A DNA stretch of 64,000 nucleotides, from the NCBI GenBank assembly GCA_963734815.1, contig CAVTIH010000001.1, forward strand, positions 62,001 to 126,000, read 5' to 3'. The stretch is from Palsa-744 sp963734815. Lineage in GTDB: Bacteria > Actinomycetota > Thermoleophilia > Solirubrobacterales > Solirubrobacteraceae. Position 1 is the first letter of the stretch. The number at the start of each line of letters is the position of its first letter. This document shows, in pieces, positions 31,434 through 40,493 of the stretch. Position numbers and translations under genes: made by a program. The notes below the pieces were generated by a model that was not told the origin of the DNA, did not search any database, and worked only from the letters and a program-made list of their open reading frames with translations.

Positions 31434-32294
31434 ATGCCCGAAGCACAGCTATCGGTGGGAACAATCGAGTACGAGGACACCGGCGGCGATGGGCCTGTGA
31501 TCGTCTTGACCCACGGGCTGATGATGGACGGTTCGCTCTGGCGTCACGTCGTCGCCGAGCTGCGCTCCGACTATCGCTGCGTCCTACCCACGCTCCCGCT
31601 CGGCGGGCACCGTCATCCGATGCGTGCCGACGTCGACCTGTCGATGCGCGGAGTCGCGACGATCCTCGGCGAGCTCATCGAGCGCCTGGACCTGCGTGAG
31701 CTGACGCTTGCCATGAGCGACTGGGGTGGACCGCAGCTGTTGGTTGGCGGACCGCAGGATGAGCGGATCTCGCGACTCGTCATCTGCTCGTGTGAGGCTT
31801 TCGAGAACGTGCCGCCGAAGGGAGCCGCGAAGCTGCTCCCCTACATAGCCCGAGTGCCCGGCGGGATCGGGCTCACGGTGATGCCGTTTCGCTTCGATCG
31901 CCTACGCAGGCTGCCGATGACCTACGGCCCGCTGAGCAAGCGCCCAGTCCCGCGTGAGGTGATGGACCGTTGGTTTGCCCCCGTGGTGGGGCAGCGGGGG
32001 ATCCGCCGCGATCTGCGCAAGTACGTGCTGAGCGCCGCGCAGGGTCGGCGCGACCTGCTCGCCGCTGCCGAGGCACTGCACGCATTCGACCGTCCCGTGC
32101 TGGTGGCGTGGGCCCGCGAAGACCGCCTGATGCCCCGCGAGCACGGCCGGCGGCTGGCTGACTTGTGCCCGCGGGGACGACTCGTCGAGATCGCCGACAG
32201 TTACACCCTCATCCCCGAGGACCAGCCCGCACAACTCGCCAAGCACATACGCGAATTCGTGGCAGAAACACGGGATATTCAGAGCCCGACCTGA
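31434..32294 (+). CDS. Alpha/beta hydrolase with aspartate nucleophile (dehalogenase/epoxide-hydrolase type)
   Basis: 286 residues from ATG 31434 (GGAGG upstream). VIVLTHGLMMDGSLWRHVVA holds the HG oxyanion motif. The nucleophile elbow reads LAMSDWGGPQ, so the nucleophile is Asp, not Ser, as in haloalkane dehalogenases and epoxide hydrolases. VLVAWAREDRLMPREHG carries the acid. The usual catalytic histidine should lie near ADSYTLIPEDQPAQL, but tyrosine stands where H is expected (SYTLIPED for xHxxxxEx), which could weaken hydrolysis. Probably induced when TetR binds ligand. Confidence 0.8.
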   Translation: MPEAQLSVGTIEYEDTGGDGPVIVLTHGLMMDGSLWRHVVAELRSDYRCVLPTLPLGGHRHPMRADVDLSMRGVATILGELIERLDLRELTLAMSDWGGPQLLVGGPQDERISRLVICSCEAFENVPPKGAAKLLPYIARVPGGIGLTVMPFRFDRLRRLPMTYGPLSKRPVPREVMDRWFAPVVGQRGIRRDLRKYVLSAAQGRRDLLAAAEALHAFDRPVLVAWAREDRLMPREHGRRLADLCPRGRLVEIADSYTLIPEDQPAQLAKHIREFVAETRDIQSPT

Positions 32295-32378
32295 TCAGCT
32301 GAAGCATTGTCACCAGCGAGCTCGCCGGTACCGACGCCCATGCGTTCTGCGGGTGAGCGAACGTCGGCGACTGGCTCC

Positions 32379-33089
32379 TCAGCGCCGGGCTGCGGCGGTC
32401 AGCTCACCCAGACGGTGGCGCTGCCCTCCCTCGCCGTCGAAGTTGGCGGGCGCCAGCCAGGCTTGAAAGCCCGCGCGGATCGCCGGCCAGTCCTCGTCGG
32501 TGATCGCATACCAGGCTGTGTCGCGATTGCGACCCTTCACGACCTGGTGCTTGCGGAAGACGCCCTCGAAGGTGAAGCCGAAACGCTCGGCCGCTCGCCG
32601 GGAGGCAGCGTTCAGGGCGTTGCACTTCCACTCAAGGCGCCGGTAGCCGAGATCGTCGAAGGCGTGCCGGGCGAGCAGGTAGATCGCCTCGGTCGCGGCC
32701 GTCGTGCGCTGCAGCGGCACGCCGAACCAGATGTGCCCGATCTCGATCACGCCCAACTCTGGGGTGATGCGCAGGTACGAGGCCAGGCCGAGAGGGCGCT
32801 CATCACGCAGGCGCACGAGCGTGAAGTAGAGCGGGTCCTCCGAGGTCTCAGCCCAGGCGAGCGCCTGGCGCAGGTGCCCGGGGCTCTCGTACGGACCGTC
32901 CGGTAGGTAGGTCCAGATCGTCGGGTCGCCGTCGGGCGAGTGCGAGACGGCGTACAGCGGCTCCGCGTCAGTCGCGGCGTCCACGGGGCGAAGCAGAACG
33001 TGCGAGCCCCGCAGCGGAGCACGGGCGGGCGGTTTGACCGCGATCCAGTCGAGCCGCTTGCCAAGGGGAAGCTCGTTGGCTGCGCCCAT
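32379..33089 (-). CDS. GNAT acetyltransferase, RimJ/RimL type
   Basis: 236 residues from ATG 33089; the frame extends upstream but the similarity begins here. PLRGSHVLLRPVDAATDAEP opens the domain; GVIEIGHIWFGVPLQRTTAA, TEAIYLLARHAFDDLGYRRL, EWKCNALNAASRRAAERFGF, TFEGVFRKHQVVKGRNRDTA are the remaining RimL-family motifs. The IEIGHIWFGxPLQRTxAATEA signature is typical of a subgroup of uncharacterised GNAT proteins. Substrate, protein N-terminus or small molecule, unknown. Confidence 0.85.
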   Translation of the reverse strand: MGAANELPLGKRLDWIAVKPPARAPLRGSHVLLRPVDAATDAEPLYAVSHSPDGDPTIWTYLPDGPYESPGHLRQALAWAETSEDPLYFTLVRLRDERPLGLASYLRITPELGVIEIGHIWFGVPLQRTTAATEAIYLLARHAFDDLGYRRLEWKCNALNAASRRAAERFGFTFEGVFRKHQVVKGRNRDTAWYAITDEDWPAIRAGFQAWLAPANFDGEGGQRHRLGELTAAARR

Positions 33090-33289
33090 GCTCACGCCCC
33101 GCCGGCGACAAGTTTGGCCACACAGGGAAGACTCGCAGAACCGCAGGCGTGGAGTGGTGTTCGCGCGACTCAGCAGCTCGCCCGGCCTGTCCTCCATGCT
33201 GATCTCGTTCGCACGGCACGCGACCGCCGACGGAGGCGGGCGGATACGTGCCGAGGGGAGGTTGAGGGCGATGGTGTGATAATCGCCCG

Positions 33290-34153
33290 GTGAGTGGGAT
33301 CGAAAGGTGGTGGTCGGACGGGGAGCGGGTTAGGGTGTGCCTCGGCGGGAGCGACCGCATGATCTTTTTGCGGCGGATGGGCGTGGGCCCGGTGATGACG
33401 CTGCTGCATGGGTTTCCCAGCTCTTCCTATGACTGGGCGCGGGTCGCTCCGCGGCTCGCCACTGATCACGCGCTGCTGCTCTTCGATTTCCTCGGGTTCG
33501 GCGCCTCGGAGAAGCCAGTTGATCATGACTACTCGATCCACGAGCAGGCCGACCTCGTGGAGGCGTTGTGGGCGCGCGAGCACATCACCTCGACGGTGAT
33601 CGTTGCGCACGACTATGCGGTGTCGGTGACGCAGGAGCTGCTTGCTCGCCACGCCGAGGGGGCCCTCGGCGTCGACCTACTCGCCGTGCAACTGCTCAAT
33701 GGCGGGCTCTACCCGGACGTGTACCGTCCTCAGCCGGGGCAGATGGCGCTGCTGGATCCCGAGCAGGGCCCCCAGATCAGTGCGCAGATCACCGAGGAGC
33801 TGTGGGGCGCGGCGCTGCAGCCGACGTTCGCCGAGGACTACGATGCGACCGCTGACACCGCTGAGATCTGGCGCGCGATGAGCCGCGACGATGGACAGCG
33901 GATCATCCACCGTCTGATTCGCTACATGAACGACCGCTCCAACCACGGCGAGCGGTGGGTGGGCGCGCTGGAGAGCACCGACGTCCCGCTCTCGTTCGTG
34001 TGGGGAATGCTCGATCCAATATCGGGCGCGCACATGGCCGACCGCATCCGAGAACGCCTACCCGCCGCCCCGTTCCTGGCGCTCGAGGACGTGGGACACT
34101 GGCCGGCCCTCGAAGCCCCGGAGCGCGTGGCCGCCGCAGTTTGCGCGGCATAG
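33290..34153 (+). CDS. Alpha/beta hydrolase, epoxide-hydrolase/MEST-like
   Basis: 287 residues from GTG 33290. MTLLHGFPSSSYDWARVAPR (HGFP oxyanion motif), LLLFDFLGFGASEKPVDHDY, then the elbow VIVAHDYAVSVTQELLARHA with Asp as nucleophile, FVWGMLDPISG (acid) and LEDVGHWPALEAPERV with the catalytic histidine. This is a complete triad of the Asp-His-acid type. Likely hydrolyses epoxides, halides or esters; substrate not predictable. Confidence 0.85.
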   Translation: MSGIERWWSDGERVRVCLGGSDRMIFLRRMGVGPVMTLLHGFPSSSYDWARVAPRLATDHALLLFDFLGFGASEKPVDHDYSIHEQADLVEALWAREHITSTVIVAHDYAVSVTQELLARHAEGALGVDLLAVQLLNGGLYPDVYRPQPGQMALLDPEQGPQISAQITEELWGAALQPTFAEDYDATADTAEIWRAMSRDDGQRIIHRLIRYMNDRSNHGERWVGALESTDVPLSFVWGMLDPISGAHMADRIRERLPAAPFLALEDVGHWPALEAPERVAAAVCAA

Positions 34154-34188
34154 CGTCACGGTGCACCGGGCCGTGAGAAACTGGCGCG

Positions 34189-34767
34189 GTGCCTCCGACC
34201 CTGAAGGCTGGGCGTGTCACCTTACGAGCCCTCACAGAGGGCGACATCGACCTGCTCATGGCTATCTTGGTGCGGCCGGGCGTGCGGGAGTGGTGGGGGT
34301 CGCTCACCGATCCCGAGCATACGATCGAGGGTCTGCGCAACGACGGTGGAGCCTTCTCGATCGAAGTTGACGGCACGCTTGTCGGGTGGCTGGGATACAA
34401 CGAGGAGACCGAGCCCGACTACCGCTACGCCAGCCTCGACATCTTCCTCGCGCCCGACTATCAGGGCCGATGCCTGGGCCGCACCGCGCTGGCGCTTGCC
34501 GCGGGGTGGTTGTTCGAGCAGCGCGGGCACCATCGCCTCACGATCGACCCGGCATGCGCGAACGAGCGCGCGATTCGTTGCTATGCGGCGGTCGGCTTTC
34601 ACCCGGTGGGGACGATGCGCCGCTACGAGCGCGGCGCCGACGGCCGCTGGCACGACAACCTGCTGATGGACCTCCTGCGCGAGCAGTTGCGAGTCGAGGC
34701 CCGCTGCAACCAGGTCGTCGCCGGCGACGATCGCAGTGAGCGTGATCGCGTCCACGACGGTCTGTGA
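34189..34767 (+). CDS. GNAT acetyltransferase, AAC(6')-like
   Basis: 192 residues from GTG 34189. LKAGRVTLRALTEGDIDLLM, EWWGSLTDPEHTIEGL, FSIEVDGTLVGWLGYNEETE, PDYRYASLDIFLAPDYQGRC, LGRTALALAAGWLFEQRGHH, RLTIDPACANERAIRCYAAV, GFHPVGTMRRYERG. The ASLDIFL and DPACANERAIRCYxxVGF motifs are characteristic of the AAC(6')/RimJ-like group, which includes aminoglycoside and other small-molecule acetyltransferases. The C-terminal 30 residues are an extension past the domain. Confidence 0.85.
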   Translation: MPPTLKAGRVTLRALTEGDIDLLMAILVRPGVREWWGSLTDPEHTIEGLRNDGGAFSIEVDGTLVGWLGYNEETEPDYRYASLDIFLAPDYQGRCLGRTALALAAGWLFEQRGHHRLTIDPACANERAIRCYAAVGFHPVGTMRRYERGADGRWHDNLLMDLLREQLRVEARCNQVVAGDDRSERDRVHDGL

Positions 34768-34779
34768 GACTACGGCAGG

Positions 34780-35358
34780 ATGCCGCACTCCAACCGCCGC
34801 ACAGCCGCAGCCGAGGACCTCGCGCGGGCCGGCGTGCGCGACGCCGCAGTGCAGATCGTCTACTACGACCCCGCATGGTTGGCTGCCTTCGAGGCCGAGC
34901 GCGGGCGGCTCGCGCCGCTGCTCGACGGGGCGGAGATCCACCACTTTGGCTCCACCGCTGTCCCTGGTCTTGCGGCGAAGCCGGTGATCGACATGATCGC
35001 GTTCGTCGGCGATCTCGACGCGCCGATCGCCGCGCTGGTCTCAAACGCCGGCTACCAGTTCCCCCGGGAATTCAACGCGACGCTCACCCACCGGCGCTTC
35101 CTGTGCTACCCCTCGGCCGCGCACCGCACCCACCACCTGCATCTTGTGGATGAGCGTGAGGAGCTCGAGCGACGCCTGCGCTTCCGCGACCGCCTGCGCG
35201 CAGACCCGGCGCTCGCTGGCGAGTACGCAAGGCTGAAGCGCGTGCTCGCTGAGCGCCATCGGGATGATCGCGAGGCATACACCGAGGCGAAGAGTGAGTT
35301 CATCCGCCGGCACGACCAGCCAGTCGCACCAGGTCACGCTGCTCATGACCGAGGCTGA
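34780..35358 (+). CDS. GrpB family protein (nucleotidyltransferase fold)
   Basis: 192 residues from ATG 34780. VQIVYYDPAWLAAFEAERGR, HHFGSTAVPGLAAKPVIDMI (the GS-x-AVPGLxAKPxIDM motif of the family), HTHHLHLVDEREELERRLRF and RDRLRADPALAGEYARLKRV. GrpB (UPF0157) proteins have a polymerase-beta-like fold; their reaction is not settled. Lies 12 bp after the acetyltransferase, probably co-transcribed. Confidence 0.88.
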   Translation: MPHSNRRTAAAEDLARAGVRDAAVQIVYYDPAWLAAFEAERGRLAPLLDGAEIHHFGSTAVPGLAAKPVIDMIAFVGDLDAPIAALVSNAGYQFPREFNATLTHRRFLCYPSAAHRTHHLHLVDEREELERRLRFRDRLRADPALAGEYARLKRVLAERHRDDREAYTEAKSEFIRRHDQPVAPGHAAHDRG

Positions 35359-35479
35359 GCGATCAGTGAAGGAGCACGGACGACCGTTACGTCGACCAGG
35401 CGATCCATCTGAGGCTTACCTATGACACCATGACGGCAACGTACTGGCGCTCAGCTATTCATGAAGGTGGAGTAATCCG

Positions 35480-36421
35480 ATGATCATCGACGCGCACTGC
35501 CACCTGGCGCCGCCTGAGTCGCCAGGTGCGCCGTCGCTGAAGGATGTCGACGGCTTCCTCGAGCGCAAGGCGCAGGACGGGATCGATCGTGCTGTCATCG
35601 TCCACGGGATCGTCCGCCTGCCAGGTCTCGGAGGTCTGCTCGACCGGCTCAAGCGATGGAATGAGTTCAATCTCGGGGTCCGTGAGCGGTACCCGGACCG
35701 GGTCTCGGTGATGGTGGGAGTCGACGCGTTCGAGGGTGATGGGATGCTCGAGGAGGCGCGGCGCGCCGTCGCGGCCGGGAGCTGCGGGTTCACGGTCAGC
35801 TCCAGCGTCGACGGCCACCGCCTGGACGATCCGCGGGCCGAGGATTTCTGGAGCCTTGCGGAGGAGCTCGACGTACCGGTCCTGATCCACCCCCCGGTCA
35901 GGCCAGGCGGAGTGGGTGACCCACGGCTGGACGAGTTCGGCAACCGGGCAGTCGACGTGGGGCTCAGCCTCGCTGCGGCGATCTTCGCCGGCGTGCTGGA
36001 CCGCCACCCGTCGTTGCGGCTGATCGCTGGAGCAGGAGGTGGCGGGATCGCCGCCTTGGCGGGTCGGCTGGATGCGGGCTACCGGATTCCGGCACTGGCG
36101 GGCGCGGCGCTGGCTGGGCCGCCCGCCGGTCGGCCGCCTCAGGACGCACTCGTGCCAGACGAGACGGAGCCAGTCCCCGCGGAGGTCCCGAGCTCGTACC
36201 TGCGCCGGGTCTATGTCGACACGTTGATGTTTAGCGTGCCGGCGCTGCGGTGTGCACTCGAGGTGTTCGGCCCCGATCGGCTGCTGTTCGGGACCGATTG
36301 GCCGCCTGTGGAGATACCCGCGGCGGTCTCGCGGATGCTGATCGACCGGCTCGACATCTCAGACGACGAGCGCGCCGGCATCCTTGGGGGAAACGCGGCG
36401 GCGCTGCTCAAGCTGCAGTAG
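35480..36421 (+). CDS. Amidohydrolase family 2 protein
   Basis: 313 residues from ATG 35480 with GGTGGAG upstream. IIDAHCHLAPP carries the metal-binding H-x-H at the end of strand 1, LDVPVLIHPPVRPGG the next histidine, and LLFGTDWPPVEIP the conserved aspartate (GTDWP) of the ACMSD-like branch, whose members decarboxylate or hydrolyse aromatic and lactone compounds. The segment around 36100-36180 (ALAGPPAGRPPQDALVPDET) is a Pro-rich insertion. The 3' end overlaps the convergent gene by 14 bp. Confidence 0.85.
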   Translation: MIIDAHCHLAPPESPGAPSLKDVDGFLERKAQDGIDRAVIVHGIVRLPGLGGLLDRLKRWNEFNLGVRERYPDRVSVMVGVDAFEGDGMLEEARRAVAAGSCGFTVSSSVDGHRLDDPRAEDFWSLAEELDVPVLIHPPVRPGGVGDPRLDEFGNRAVDVGLSLAAAIFAGVLDRHPSLRLIAGAGGGGIAALAGRLDAGYRIPALAGAALAGPPAGRPPQDALVPDETEPVPAEVPSSYLRRVYVDTLMFSVPALRCALEVFGPDRLLFGTDWPPVEIPAAVSRMLIDRLDISDDERAGILGGNAAALLKLQ

Positions 36422-36914
36422 GGCCCGGAATGGCGGGCGCGCCAGGTCCAGCAGGTCCCGGACCGCCGGGCGCGCCGGGCGGTCCCGGCAGCGGCGGCAG
36501 CGCACCGAGCTGGCGCAGGATCGTCGCCATGTCGAGATAGACCCTCTCGCACAGCAACTTGTCGCCGTCGAACTCGAAGATGCAAGCTGACCGTGATCGG
36601 ATCTTCTTGCCGGTCGGCTCAATGCCCGCGAAGAAGCCGCTGTGCGTGCCGGTGGTGATGCACTCGACGAAGACTGCGTCCTCCAGGTGCCGCAGCTGGC
36701 CGGGCTCGGCGTGGATGTCGGGCAGACCTCGGTAGAGGCCGGAGATCAGCATGCGGACCTCCTCCTCGCCGTCGTGTGTGCGGCCCAGATGCATCATTTC
36801 GTAGTGAGGTTCGTGAAAGGTGGCGATCAGGGCGTCGAGGTCATGTGCGTTCTCGGCGCGGAAGTGCTCGAGCACCGCCGCCTCGCGCTTTGCCTTCAAG
36901 TCGTCGTCGATCAT
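36408..36914 (-). CDS. SnoaL-like protein with Pro/Gly-rich C-terminal tail
   Basis: 168 residues from ATG 36914, in an ATGA overlap with the cupin gene. Residues 10-135 are an NTF2/SnoaL-like fold (AAVLEHFRAENAHDLDALIA, TFHEPHYEMMHLGRTHDGEE, RGLPDIHAEPGQLRHLEDAV, GTHSGFFAGIEPTGKKIRSR). This is the polyketide-cyclase-like group. After it comes a tail of about 30 residues built of PGPPGAPGGPGPAGPGAP-like G-x-y units. The tail resembles collagen or PPII linkers and is shared in style with the neighbouring cupin and halogenase. Confidence 0.85.
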   Translation of the reverse strand: MIDDDLKAKREAAVLEHFRAENAHDLDALIATFHEPHYEMMHLGRTHDGEEEVRMLISGLYRGLPDIHAEPGQLRHLEDAVFVECITTGTHSGFFAGIEPTGKKIRSRSACIFEFDGDKLLCERVYLDMATILRQLGALPPLPGPPGAPGGPGPAGPGAPAIPGPTAA

Positions 36915-37528
36915 GGGGCGGCTGTCGTTGGGGGGCCGCTGGGGGGAGGGCCACCGCTGGGGGGACCGCCGGGAGGGCCGCCGCCGGGGGGAGGGCCTCC
37001 GGGGCCACCGGGGGGGCCGCCGCCCTGCGGCCGGAGCCCGTGCTGCTGCATGATCCGCGGAATCGAGGACGGGTCGATCGTCAGGCCGTATTTCGCCCAT
37101 ACCGCCGGCATCGCGGCCCGATTGCCGGCCACGATCAGAGGGGTCACCTCCTTGAGGTACTCGTCATAGCCACCGGGGGTGAACATCACCAGGAGCCGCG
37201 CCGGGTGAGTGGTGGGGTTCCAGATTGCCATTGGAACCCCACGCTCTTGGACGATCATGTCTCCCGTGCGGGCATGGATGACCTCGCCGTCGAGCTCGAA
37301 GGCGACCTCCCCCTCGAGGATCAGCTGATACTCGTCCTCGAGCGTGTGCGTATGAGTGGGGGCCACCACCGAGCTGGGTTCGCACGGGATCTCGAGGAGC
37401 GTCATGCCGCCCCCGGTCTGCGCGCCCGTCAGGAGGTATCTGATGCCAACCGCGTCTACGAATACAGAGTCCGTGTCACCGCGCGGAATGTGCACCGGAA
37501 ATCCGCTTGACGTAAGTCGTTCCGACAT
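36911..37528 (-). CDS. Cupin-domain protein with Pro/Gly-rich C-terminal tail
   Basis: About 205 residues; ATG 37528 has GGGGG nine bases upstream and is preferred to 37573. Cupin motif 1 is APTHTHTLEDEYQLILEGEV (H-x-H-x4-E), followed by VIHARTGDMIVQERGVPMAI and NPTTHPARLLVMFTPGGYDE. The last 40 residues are almost only Gly and Pro with a few Ser/Thr (GGGPPGGPGGPPPGGG and similar). Divergent from the halogenase at 37729, coupled to the SnoaL gene. May act as an oxygenase, isomerase or binding protein on the same substrate class. Confidence 0.85.
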   Translation of the reverse strand: MSERLTSSGFPVHIPRGDTDSVFVDAVGIRYLLTGAQTGGGMTLLEIPCEPSSVVAPTHTHTLEDEYQLILEGEVAFELDGEVIHARTGDMIVQERGVPMAIWNPTTHPARLLVMFTPGGYDEYLKEVTPLIVAGNRAAMPAVWAKYGLTIDPSSIPRIMQQHGLRPQGGGPPGGPGGPPPGGGPPGGPPSGGPPPSGPPTTAAP

Positions 37529-37728
37529 CGCTGAGCCCCCAATGATTTGCTTCGGGGCATCATATTCCACCACCAGGTCGCGAAGCTCGTTGCACCATGC
37601 CGCGAAGCTCGTTTGCGGGCGACCGACAACATCGCAATCTGTGATGCTTCAGTCCTGGCCGGGCGAGACGGGCCTGTGTGCCGGGCGTAGCCGGGCGTTA
37701 ACCGAGTCGGCGAGGAAGGGCGGTCGTT

Positions 37729-39543
37729 GTGAACGAGCGGAGCTTGTCGGTGGTTGAGATCGGGGCGCTGCGGCCACCCGGCGAGAACTACGATGTCGCG
37801 GTGCTCGGCGGTGGTCTTGCCGGGCTGACGGTCGCGATCCAGATCAAGCAGCGACGGCCCGAGACCAGCGTGCTGGTGCTCGAGAAGCGTGAGGGTCCCG
37901 CGCCGCTGGCGGCGTTCAAGGTCGGCGAGTCGACGGTGCCGGCCGGAGCCAACTACTTCGCGAATGTGATCGGGATGGCAGATCACCTCCGCGGGGAACA
38001 GAACGTCAAGTGCGGTCTGCGGTTCTTCCCGCCGGCTGCCGGTAACACGGATATCACCAAGCGCGTCGAGCTTGGTCCAGCTGTGTACCCGCCGTTTGAG
38101 ACCTACCAGGTCGATCGTGGCCTGTTCGAGAACAAGCTCGCGGCGCGCGCCCGAGAGTGCGGCGTCGAGGTCACCGGGGGGGCTCGTGTGCGGGAGCTCG
38201 AGCTTGGCGATCGGCACACGATCGCGTTCGATCTATTCGGCGAGCAGGCGAAGACGACCGCACGGTGGGTCGTCGATGCGGCTGGGCGAGCTTCGCTGAT
38301 CAAGCGCAAGCTGGGGCTCGCCGCCGATTCCGGGCATCACATCAACTCCGCCTGGTTCCGGCTGGCGGGCGGGCTTGACCTCGAGCAGTGGGGCGCGTCG
38401 GACTCCGAGTGGATGGGATTCATGTCGAAGCCGGGGATCCGTCAGTTCAGCACCAACCACCTGATGGGTGAGGGTTACTGGGTGTGGCTGATCCCGTTGG
38501 CAACGGGGCCGATCAGCATCGGCGTGTGCGCGGACCCGCGGGTGCACTCGTATGAGGAGATCAACTCGTTCGATGCGATGCTGAGCTGGCTGCGCGAGCA
38601 CGAGCCGCAGCTCGCCGCGTCGGTCGAGGGCCGGCTGGACGACGTCGAGGACTTTCTGCGCGTCGAGGACTTCTCCTACGACGTGACCCAGATGTGCTCC
38701 AACGACCGCTGGACGCTGGTTGGCGAGGCCGCGGCGTTTGCCGATCCGTTCTTCTCCCCGGGCTCGGACTTCATCTGCTTGAGCAACACGCTCACGACCG
38801 AGCTGGTCGTCCGCGAGCTGGACGGCGAGGACGTTGCCGAGCGCGTCGAGTACTACAACGGCCTCTACAAGCGCACGTTCGAGAGCGTCGTGGGTCGCTA
38901 CCGAGACATGTACCCGGTGTTTGGGGACTCGTGGGTGCTGCCAGCTGCCCTGACGTGGACCTTCCTGACAAGTCACGGCGGCCCCGCTTTCGTGATGATC
39001 AGGGAGAAGATCGCCGACGTCGAGTTCATGAAGGCGTCGAGCCATCTGCTCGAGCGCCTCGCCGAGCTCAACGTGAGCGCCCAAAAGCTGTTCCGTGAAT
39101 GGCACGAGCTGAACGTCAGCGGCACGCCGACGCTGCATCCGCCGCTCATCAAACCGTCGATCGAAGCGATGATCGGCCTGGTCAAGCCGCTGCCAGACGA
39201 CGACGCGCTGCGCGGGGAGCTGCAGTTGCAGATCCGCAATCAAGAAGCGTTCCTGATCGCGGTGTTCGCCCAAGCGCTCAAGGCGCTGGCGGACGTGCCG
39301 GCGATCGATGGGCCGGTCAACCCGCTCGCGGTCGGGCTGGACCCGTCCAAATGGGAGGACGACGGCCTCCTCGACGGGTCCGGGCTGACGATCGAGGACG
39401 CGCGTGGGCTATGTCCCGGGATCGACGCCTTTTGGGACCCGACCGCGCCGGCTCCGCGGTTCGGCCCCCCGCCGGGCGTGGGCGGACCACCCGTGGCCGG
39501 CGGGTCGCCGTCGGCCGCCGTGGCCGAGCCGGCCGCCGGGTAG
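37729..39543 (+). CDS. Flavin-dependent halogenase-like monooxygenase
   Basis: 604 residues from GTG 37729. An N-terminal FAD site (YDVAVLGGGLAGLTVAIQIK), FKVGESTVPAG (residues 63-73), VVDAAGRASLIKRKLGL, and W251-V-W-L-I-P256 in GEGYWVWLIP, the WxWxIP motif of flavin-dependent halogenases, which keeps them from acting as ordinary monooxygenases. LVGEAAAFADPFFSPGSDFI is the GD-like FAD-contact region. The protein would chlorinate or brominate an activated ring, needing FADH2 from a reductase not seen here. The last 35 residues are Pro/Gly/Ala-rich (RFGPPPGVGGPPVAGG). Divergent from the cupin-SnoaL operon. Confidence 0.85.
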   Translation: MNERSLSVVEIGALRPPGENYDVAVLGGGLAGLTVAIQIKQRRPETSVLVLEKREGPAPLAAFKVGESTVPAGANYFANVIGMADHLRGEQNVKCGLRFFPPAAGNTDITKRVELGPAVYPPFETYQVDRGLFENKLAARARECGVEVTGGARVRELELGDRHTIAFDLFGEQAKTTARWVVDAAGRASLIKRKLGLAADSGHHINSAWFRLAGGLDLEQWGASDSEWMGFMSKPGIRQFSTNHLMGEGYWVWLIPLATGPISIGVCADPRVHSYEEINSFDAMLSWLREHEPQLAASVEGRLDDVEDFLRVEDFSYDVTQMCSNDRWTLVGEAAAFADPFFSPGSDFICLSNTLTTELVVRELDGEDVAERVEYYNGLYKRTFESVVGRYRDMYPVFGDSWVLPAALTWTFLTSHGGPAFVMIREKIADVEFMKASSHLLERLAELNVSAQKLFREWHELNVSGTPTLHPPLIKPSIEAMIGLVKPLPDDDALRGELQLQIRNQEAFLIAVFAQALKALADVPAIDGPVNPLAVGLDPSKWEDDGLLDGSGLTIEDARGLCPGIDAFWDPTAPAPRFGPPPGVGGPPVAGGSPSAAVAEPAAG

Positions 39544-39860
39544 CACTACGCAGGTTGGTCTCCCGGGGAGGCCCGAAGCGTCCGGCGCACCGGCCGCGGA
39601 TAGTCGGTCATGCCTGTCATCCGCTCCTCGAACGCGAGAGGTTTGAGACGGAGTAATACGGTGAAGTTGTTGTTGCGGCTTGGGGTAGGTCAGCGGTTGC
39701 TGGAGAAGGGTGTTGAGTATCGTTCGTTTGAGGTGTGAGCGCGTGTTTCGCGGACGGGCGCGAGGAGCGCGGCAGGCTGCAGCTGGATGCGCTGGAATGC
39801 ACTCGGTCGTCCGTGGACTCGTGCTTGAGGGTGCCGAGCCGATCTATGCGGGCTTGTCTC
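39544..39860. other. Intergenic stretch after the halogenase, one possible tiny frame
   Basis: About 300 bp of lower GC. GTG 39660 opens a 25-codon frame (VKLLLRLGVGQRLLEKGVEY, then RSFEV) with TTG leucines unlike neighbouring genes. It could be a real small peptide or chance. Nothing else is supported. Confidence 0.3.
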
Positions 39861-40478
39861 TCAATTCGATTGCCTGGCGTAGGACTCGATCATCTCCAGG
39901 ACGATTTTTTCCGCCCGGGGGCGGCTGAGCTGCATGTCGAGTCGCAGGAGCTTCCACACGAGTACGTCTGTCGCGATGACGAGGGCTGTGAGCCGGCGCT
40001 GTCTGGGTGCGCGCGGCAGGCCGGAGAGGAGCGGCTCGAAGACCCGGCTGGCCCAGTCGCGGTGGTAGTCCCTTCCCATGTCGGTCAGCTCGCGGACCGC
40101 GGGAATCCGGTCCTCTTGGGAGAGCATGCGCAGGGCAGCACTGCCGTAGGCCTCGTAGTGGTCGAACAGGTTCACGATTGCCTCGGGCACGCGCCCCACA
40201 GGCGCCGCATCGCGTCCGGCGATGATCCGCTCGCCCAACGACAGGCATGCGGCGGTGAGCAGCTCTTCCTTGGAGTGAAAGCGCGCGAGAAGCGTTTGTT
40301 CGGTGACCCCCGCGTCGGCGGCGATCTGGCGCAGGCGGACATCGTCGTAGGGTCGCGTGCCGAACTGCTTCCAAGCCGCGGCGAGCAGCCGCTCGCCGGT
40401 CGCAGCGGCAGCATCGGCACGGGCCGACATTCGATAGGTGCGTTCTCTGGGAGCGCTTGACCTTTTCATCTTGGTCAT
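39861..40478 (-). CDS. TetR-family regulator
   Basis: About 205 residues from ATG 40478; ATG 40469 is possible and the frame is open further upstream into the glycosyltransferase. HTH: TGERLLAAAWKQFGTRPYDD, VRLRQIAADAGVTEQTLLAR, FHSKEELLTAACLSLGERII. The C-terminal domain is not assigned. Its start codon lies in the centre of a palindrome shared with the divergent glycosyltransferase promoter, so it probably represses both. Confidence 0.9.
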   Translation of the reverse strand: MTKMKRSSAPRERTYRMSARADAAAATGERLLAAAWKQFGTRPYDDVRLRQIAADAGVTEQTLLARFHSKEELLTAACLSLGERIIAGRDAAPVGRVPEAIVNLFDHYEAYGSAALRMLSQEDRIPAVRELTDMGRDYHRDWASRVFEPLLSGLPRAPRQRRLTALVIATDVLVWKLLRLDMQLSRPRAEKIVLEMIESYARQSN

Positions 40479-40486
40479 ACTAAGAT
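40457..40486 (+). promoter_or_regulatory. Divergent promoter with TetR-type palindrome
   Basis: TTGACC (40457-40462) and TAAGAT (40481-40486) with 18-bp spacing drive the glycosyltransferase. ATCTTGGT (40468-40475), CAT, ACTAAGAT (40479-40486) is an inverted repeat with 7 of 8 matching pairs, covering the -10. The CAT is the complement of the tetR start codon. Confidence 0.65.
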
Positions 40487-40493
40487 GAAGTAT

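Noticed and set aside
39660..39737. 25-codon frame after the halogenase gene
   Set aside because: Too short and no supporting signal beyond a possible GTG start; noted only as part of the intergenic entry.
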